Of a DNA stretch of 20,233 bases, positions 12,201-18,283 are shown piece after piece. The notes beneath the pieces are model-generated. The model saw only the letters and a list, made by a program, of their open reading frames with translations, ran no database searches and was not told the DNA's origin. The position numbers and the translations under genes were made by a program. Positions within the stretch are counted from its first letter, which is position 1. Each line of letters begins with the position of its first letter. This DNA is from Hirudo medicinalis (taxonomy: Eukaryota; Annelida; Clitellata; Hirudinida; Hirudinidae): NCBI GenBank assembly GCA_011800805.1, contig MPNW01000814.1, positions 5,781 to 26,013 on the forward strand, in the 5' to 3' direction.

Positions 12201-15200
12201 AAATGCCGAAAGAAGTATTCGATGTAGAAACTATAAAAACAGACACAGAATTCGTGTTTGACTTAAAAAAAGATGTCATTCGGGATGTAGAATTGCCTCT
12301 TGAGTCCGTAGAGACAATTGTAACCACCACAACTGAGGTCGTATTTGAACCCCATGAGGAAAAACATGAAACGGAAGAAAGCGAGTTTGTTATAACAGAG
12401 AGAAAGGCACCTGAGTTTCAAGAAGTTTCTCTTGAATTAACTCATCCGCAAGAAATTAAAAAAGCTGTAGAGAAAGAAGATATTCAAGCCATTGAAGAAG
12501 CAAGACCGTCACAAGAGGTAATAATGGAAATCACCAGTGAAATTCAAACGCCAATGGAGTTGGTGGAATCGACTAGCTCTCTTCAAGAAGTCAAATCCGA
12601 TGAGACAGAAACGGCCATGGAGAGTGAAATAATCACTGAGAACGAAGAAGTCAGTACTGAAGAAGCGAGGTTTCAATTGATACCTGTTGGGCCACAGCAG
12701 GACAAAGTTATCACCAAAACGGTCGAAGCAATTGAAGCAATTAAAAGAGATTATTATACTACAGAAATAGAACAAAATATTGATAAACCAACTCAAGAAA
12801 TTGAGCCTGAGATGATCGAGACATCGGAATTTTCCTATGAGTTGCAAAAAGACTCGAATGTCAAAGCCCAGCAACCCTTGAGACTAACTGAATCATTGCT
12901 GACTTGTAAAAATGAAGTTTTAATTGAGCCGACTGTTGAAGTGACAACCTCAGAAGAAGTCACTGTGGTTACAAGCGAACGAGAACTTGTAGTTGAGGAC
13001 ATTCCAGAAAAATCGGAATATTCGATTGAGATCACGTCTGAAGAAGTCAAGACAGAGGTTGCGCCACAAGTCATCTCTTCAGAGTCTCCGAAGCCTGAGG
13101 AAGTAACTTTAGAATTCGTACCATCTCCTGTAAAAGAGGAAGACGAGGAAGTTGTCACAAAGGTAGAGGAAAAGGAAATTACTGAAGAAACGGCTGAAAA
13201 AGTAACTTTCAGTACAGAACTCGAACAAAATGTAGAAAAGCCAATACAACAGTTTGAATTAGAAGTACAAAAATCATCAGAATTTTCTTTTGAATTAGGA
13301 AAAGACTCGAATGTTACATCAGAGCAGCCGTTAGGTTTAACTGAATCGCTGTTGACTTGCGAGAGGGAAATTCTAGTTGAGCCGACTGTTGAAGTGACAA
13401 TTTCAGAAGATGTCACTGTAGTTACAAGCGAGCAAGAACTTGTAATTGAGGGCATCCCCAAAATATCTGAATATGCGATTCAAATCACTGAAGAAAAAAC
13501 CATGGCTGAGGTTGCTCCCCAAGTCATCTCGTCTGATGCTACAAAACCAGAAGAAATAACTTTGGAATTCGTACCATCTCCTGTAAAAGAGGAAGAGAAG
13601 GAAATTACCACAAAGGTAGAGGAGAAGGAAGTCAATGAAGAAACAGTTGAAAAAGTGAATTTCAGCACAGAACTCGAACAAAATGTGGAGAATCCTGTGC
13701 AGCAGTTTGATCTAGAAATCCAGAAAACATCAGAATTTTCTTTTGAATTAGAAAAAGACTCACGAGTGACATTAGAGCAGTCGTTAGGTTTAATCGAATC
13801 GCTATTAACTTGTAAAAAAGAGGTTTTAGTCGAGCCGACCGTTGAAGTGGAAACCTTAGAAGAGGTCACTGTGGTTACAAGCGAACAAAAACTTGTGATT
13901 GCCGATGTACCGGAGAAATCGGAATATACAATAGATGTTACGTCTCCTGAAGAAACCAATGTAGAGGTTTGTGTCAGCAAACCTGAACAAATTACATTAG
14001 AATTGGTCCCGTCTCCTGCAGAAGAAGATGAAAAAATTGTTGAAACTTTAGAGGAGAAAGAAGTAAGAAGTGGAGTGCAAAGTGAAGAAACATTGGATAC
14101 AGTTTCTTTTAGCACAGAACTGGAACAAAACGTTGAGAAGCCAGTACAACAGTTTGAATTAGAAGTACAAAAATCATCAGAGTTTTCTTTTGAATTGGAA
14201 AAAGACTCGACAGTTACATCAGATCAGCTTTTAGGTTTAACTGAATCGTTGCTGACTTGTCAGAAAGAAGTAGTGATCGAGCCGACCATTGAAGTGACAA
14301 CTTCAGAAGCAGCTTTCATCAGCGAGCAGGAAGTGTCGGTCGAGGACACTGAAAACTTGATCGCTAGTATCGATATCCAGCCTGAGATGCCTGCAGAATT
14401 CCTCAAAGATTTGCATGTGATTGAGACTGTCGAGCAAACGTATTCCACTTCTCAAGTAAAGCCGGAAACCACAGAAATTGCCAGAGAGGATGGTGTAGTT
14501 GAGGAATTTCAACAAGAACTTTCCGTTCATGTGCAAGAGTTGCCCTTACACGAAGAGACTATGGAGATTGAACTCAAACCTGATTCTGCGAAAGAGGTCG
14601 TTTATTCAACAGAAATGGAAAGGAGCGTTCTGGGTGTCGAAGAAGAATATTTCGTTACTGTAACTGAAGAAAAGCAACCTTCCGGAGTTATTACAACCTT
14701 GGATCACGAAGTAAAACACGTTGGAAAGGAGCTCATCACGGAACAACCTGGTGACTCCTTGATGATGACGAGAACAGAAGTTGGAGTTGACGCAACCGAT
14801 GCTCCTCAGATAATTGAAGAAATCACTTTACAAATCAGTGATGTCAGACCTCAAGGTGTAGAATTCCAAGAAACTTATTCAGATTTGAACAAAACCACGA
14901 GTACTCTGGAAAGGAGAGAAACCTTGGTGCAAGAGGAAGAAATAGTACCCGATCATCAAGAGGTTTTTGAACTTGGAATTGAACCAGAGGATACCACGCA
15001 AGAGCATATGGTGAACCTTGAACTCGTCGAATCTAGGCTTCAGTTTGACCTGTCAAGAGTGTTGACCGAGCAATGTGAAATAACTGAGGAATCAATCAGA
15101 GAATTATCACCAGCCGGAGGTTCCGCCAGGGGAAACGAAGAAGATATTGCGATAGAACTTGATCAGATCCCTGAAAGCAAACTTTTTGAATTCCGCGCTG

Positions 15201-18200
15201 AGCCTAAAGACGAGAAATGCACTGAAGACATAGCGTTAGATTTATCAGAACTTCAAACTGAGACCAGCTACCATCAAGAAATTGAGCTAGTTATGTTCAC
15301 TGACCAAACGGTCAAAGGCAGACGAGAATCGTTGTCCATACCACTAGATATAAAACCGTTTGAAGATGTCATCGAAACGTTAAGAGATGTTCAAACAGAT
15401 TCAACCAGCGAATCCGTCATTCACGTCGAAGTCACTTGCCCTAATGTTGATAGAAAACTTGAAAGCCAGGTTAATCTACTGTCAGAAACAATTGAGCCGG
15501 AAAACTTAGAAGAAATTCAACACGTTCCCGCAGCCTTTACATCGGATATTAAAAGTGTTAAAGAGGATACAGTCATACCTGAAGTGGACATGGCCAAAGA
15601 GGTTCGCATTGAACCGCAAATCACCGACATGCCAGCCGAAAGCACGGAAGGAATCATCACAGAAATTTCGACAGACCAAACCGAAGAATTTGAAGTGAGT
15701 CATAACTTTAATATCTCTACCAAAGAACAACGCAGGCCGAGTCTGGTTCCTGTTCAAGTTACCGTCTTTAAATTGGAAAAAGCAGAAGATCGACACGAAG
15801 AAATTCCGCTATCGGTGACTAGTCAAGGAATGAATGTCAATCCATTGGAAACGGAGCATTATTCTTATACTGAGAAGGAAACTAGTCATATTGATATTCT
15901 TAATGAAGTTTTATCAACGAGTTCTTTAGATGAACACATTGAAGAAACACAGTTCTTTGATTTGGAGGCTGTTTCAGTACCGTATGACTTTTCCAAATCG
16001 GTGGCTGCCCCACAAGAATCCAGTCTGGTTAAATTTATTGAAGAAAGCCAGTCAGTAGAAGAGGAAGATGAAATATTCTATGATGCTGCTGAGCCAATTC
16101 TTGACGGCTCTCCAGTAGAATACCAACTATCTTCACCTCCCAATGAAAGAGACAAGCCTGAAGTTTTAGCGGTCCTTCAACGTAGCGATGCTCCGATTGA
16201 AGAGATCAGTCAGACATCCTCTGGGATTGAAGAAGAAAAACCAACAGAAATGGAAATTAAAAGAACTTTCCTTGAAGCGAAGAAAGAAAACAGAAGGCTT
16301 TCTTTGGTAAAGACGCAGGAAACCGTACTAAAAACTCAGAACACTGACGTCTTAACCGCAGATCAATCTCAGAAAGATACAACCAAAGAAAGCTTGGTCA
16401 GCGGAGCAAGCCTGGACAAAGCGGATGCTGCAGAATCTCAGTTATCTCTTGTTTCGATACAGCAACAGTTACTTGACATGCAGAGAGTGATGGGCATGGG
16501 CGAACACCATGAAGAATGGGTGACGCCAGCTGTTATAGAATACCAAGCAAGTGGTCCGGTTAAAGATGAAAAACAGCTCACCTTGGTCAAGACCCTGCAA
16601 GACTTGTCGAGACGAGAAGCTGTGGCAGAGGAATATGTCAGCACCATAAAAGAAGTCTACATGATCCCCTCTCGAGTTCAAACTGAGTATGAACCATCGG
16701 TGGTCGAACGTTATAGACTCGAAACGGGAAAGCAGAATTTGTTTGATCAGGATATGTCTCTTACACAAAGGCAACACTTCCAGCTTGAAGGAACTGCTCA
16801 TGTCCAAAAGTTTGCTATTATACCAACCGAGACAGAGGCCAATCTTTGTCAAGCTGACGTTGAGTGGCATGTGGTGCGAACCATGGACGGTCGCCATCTA
16901 GACGAAACCGAACAGATCGAGCGACACCAGCAATTAAGCAGGCTGGAGGAAGATAACTTATTCCTGAGACAACAATTTGGGCGAGACTTAGTAGAGGAAT
17001 GTAGAGCCGAGGAAACTACAGTTGGAGAAATGCCGGAGTTCGATCAAGGTCGCTTAGAGGAGCGGCACTTCAGAGAGGTTGTACAAGAAGAAACTGGTCA
17101 TCTAAAAGTGGATGAGGTTGAGACAAGCCACTACAAACATAGTCGCCATCAAGAAATTCGCCGACATGAAGAGATTCACTTGGTTGAGCAAGAACGTAGA
17201 GAATACTATAGGAAAGAGGAGTCCTATCTCTCCGGCCATTCCTCTGAAGAGCGTCATTCAGAGGATGACCGCTTCTACATCGATGAAAAAAGGCGCATCG
17301 ACGATCGTCACATTGCCGTCGATGATTACGAATTTTCAGCTTCTTCGTCTGCTCTTTCGACCACTTCCTCTTCATCTTCAACCATCGGAGAGGAAGGAGA
17401 GGCACATGCCCTAGAGTTGATCCACACCGACGATCTCGAACTTGAGCTGGAGGTTGTATGGACTCACATGGCTCAACACACAGATGAAACTGTTCAAGTA
17501 GCTCAGGAAAGCTTCATTTCGGCGGTTGCTTTAATGGGGCCGATCTTTGAACTACCACTTGAAGACAAGACCGCAAGAGTTGGAGAAAAAGTAGTTTTCG
17601 AATGCATCGTGATCGGTACCCCTAGACCTATGATTACTTGGCTTCTGGACGGTATTGAGATCGACTTCTCCCAGAGACGAGACTTTGTTGAGAGTGTTTA
17701 TCTAGAAAACCGCTGCCAGTTGATCCTCCATCGCGTCACTGCTCAGGACGAGGGCGACTACACTTGCAAAGCCACCAACGATGCTGGAAGCTGCCTTACC
17801 ACAGCCTGCCTCACTGTCATTTCGCGTACGTTGCTCATGGGACTCCGTTAAGACGCCTGATTTGTGTGCTGTTCTTTGTCGACGACTTAGTGGAATGGAT
17901 GCTGTTGTTAATGTTGATGATGAACAATTTATTGAATTAACATTGATAACTCTGGGCCTCTTAGACGTCGAGCAAGGCCGTAGTTCAGACATGTGTTTCT
18001 TTCCTGCAGATGAGGTTACCACGGTGAGCAGAACCGAAGATGGAATTGTGACGATGGAAACCACTTTGAAGACCAGAAAGGAGATGGTCACTGACGAGCA
18101 CATCTCCACTTGGGAATCAAAGGCTGAAGGAGGAGAAGTCAAAGAACATTACATAGCTTTCGAAGGTAACCAGTTCAATAGCTTAATTAAAATGCTAATA

Positions 18201-18250
18201 TAAAATGCTAATATAATATAATATATACCATAATATTATAGTATTATATA

Positions 18251-18283
<33 letters not shown>

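Noticed and set aside
12835..14115. Long minus-strand open frames rich in Ser/Thr/Val (also at 8026-8556 and 10639-11139)
   Set aside because: They are antisense shadows of Glu-rich codons (GAA/GAG read as TTC/CTC and shifted to TCT/TCC). They lie wholly inside the giant exon and repeat because the exon repeats.
17826..18009. Open frame across intron 19 linking to exon 20
   Set aside because: It is in a different frame from Ig12 at its start. The Ig12 frame itself stops at 17849-17851 if the intron is kept, and good splice sites give a coherent junction.
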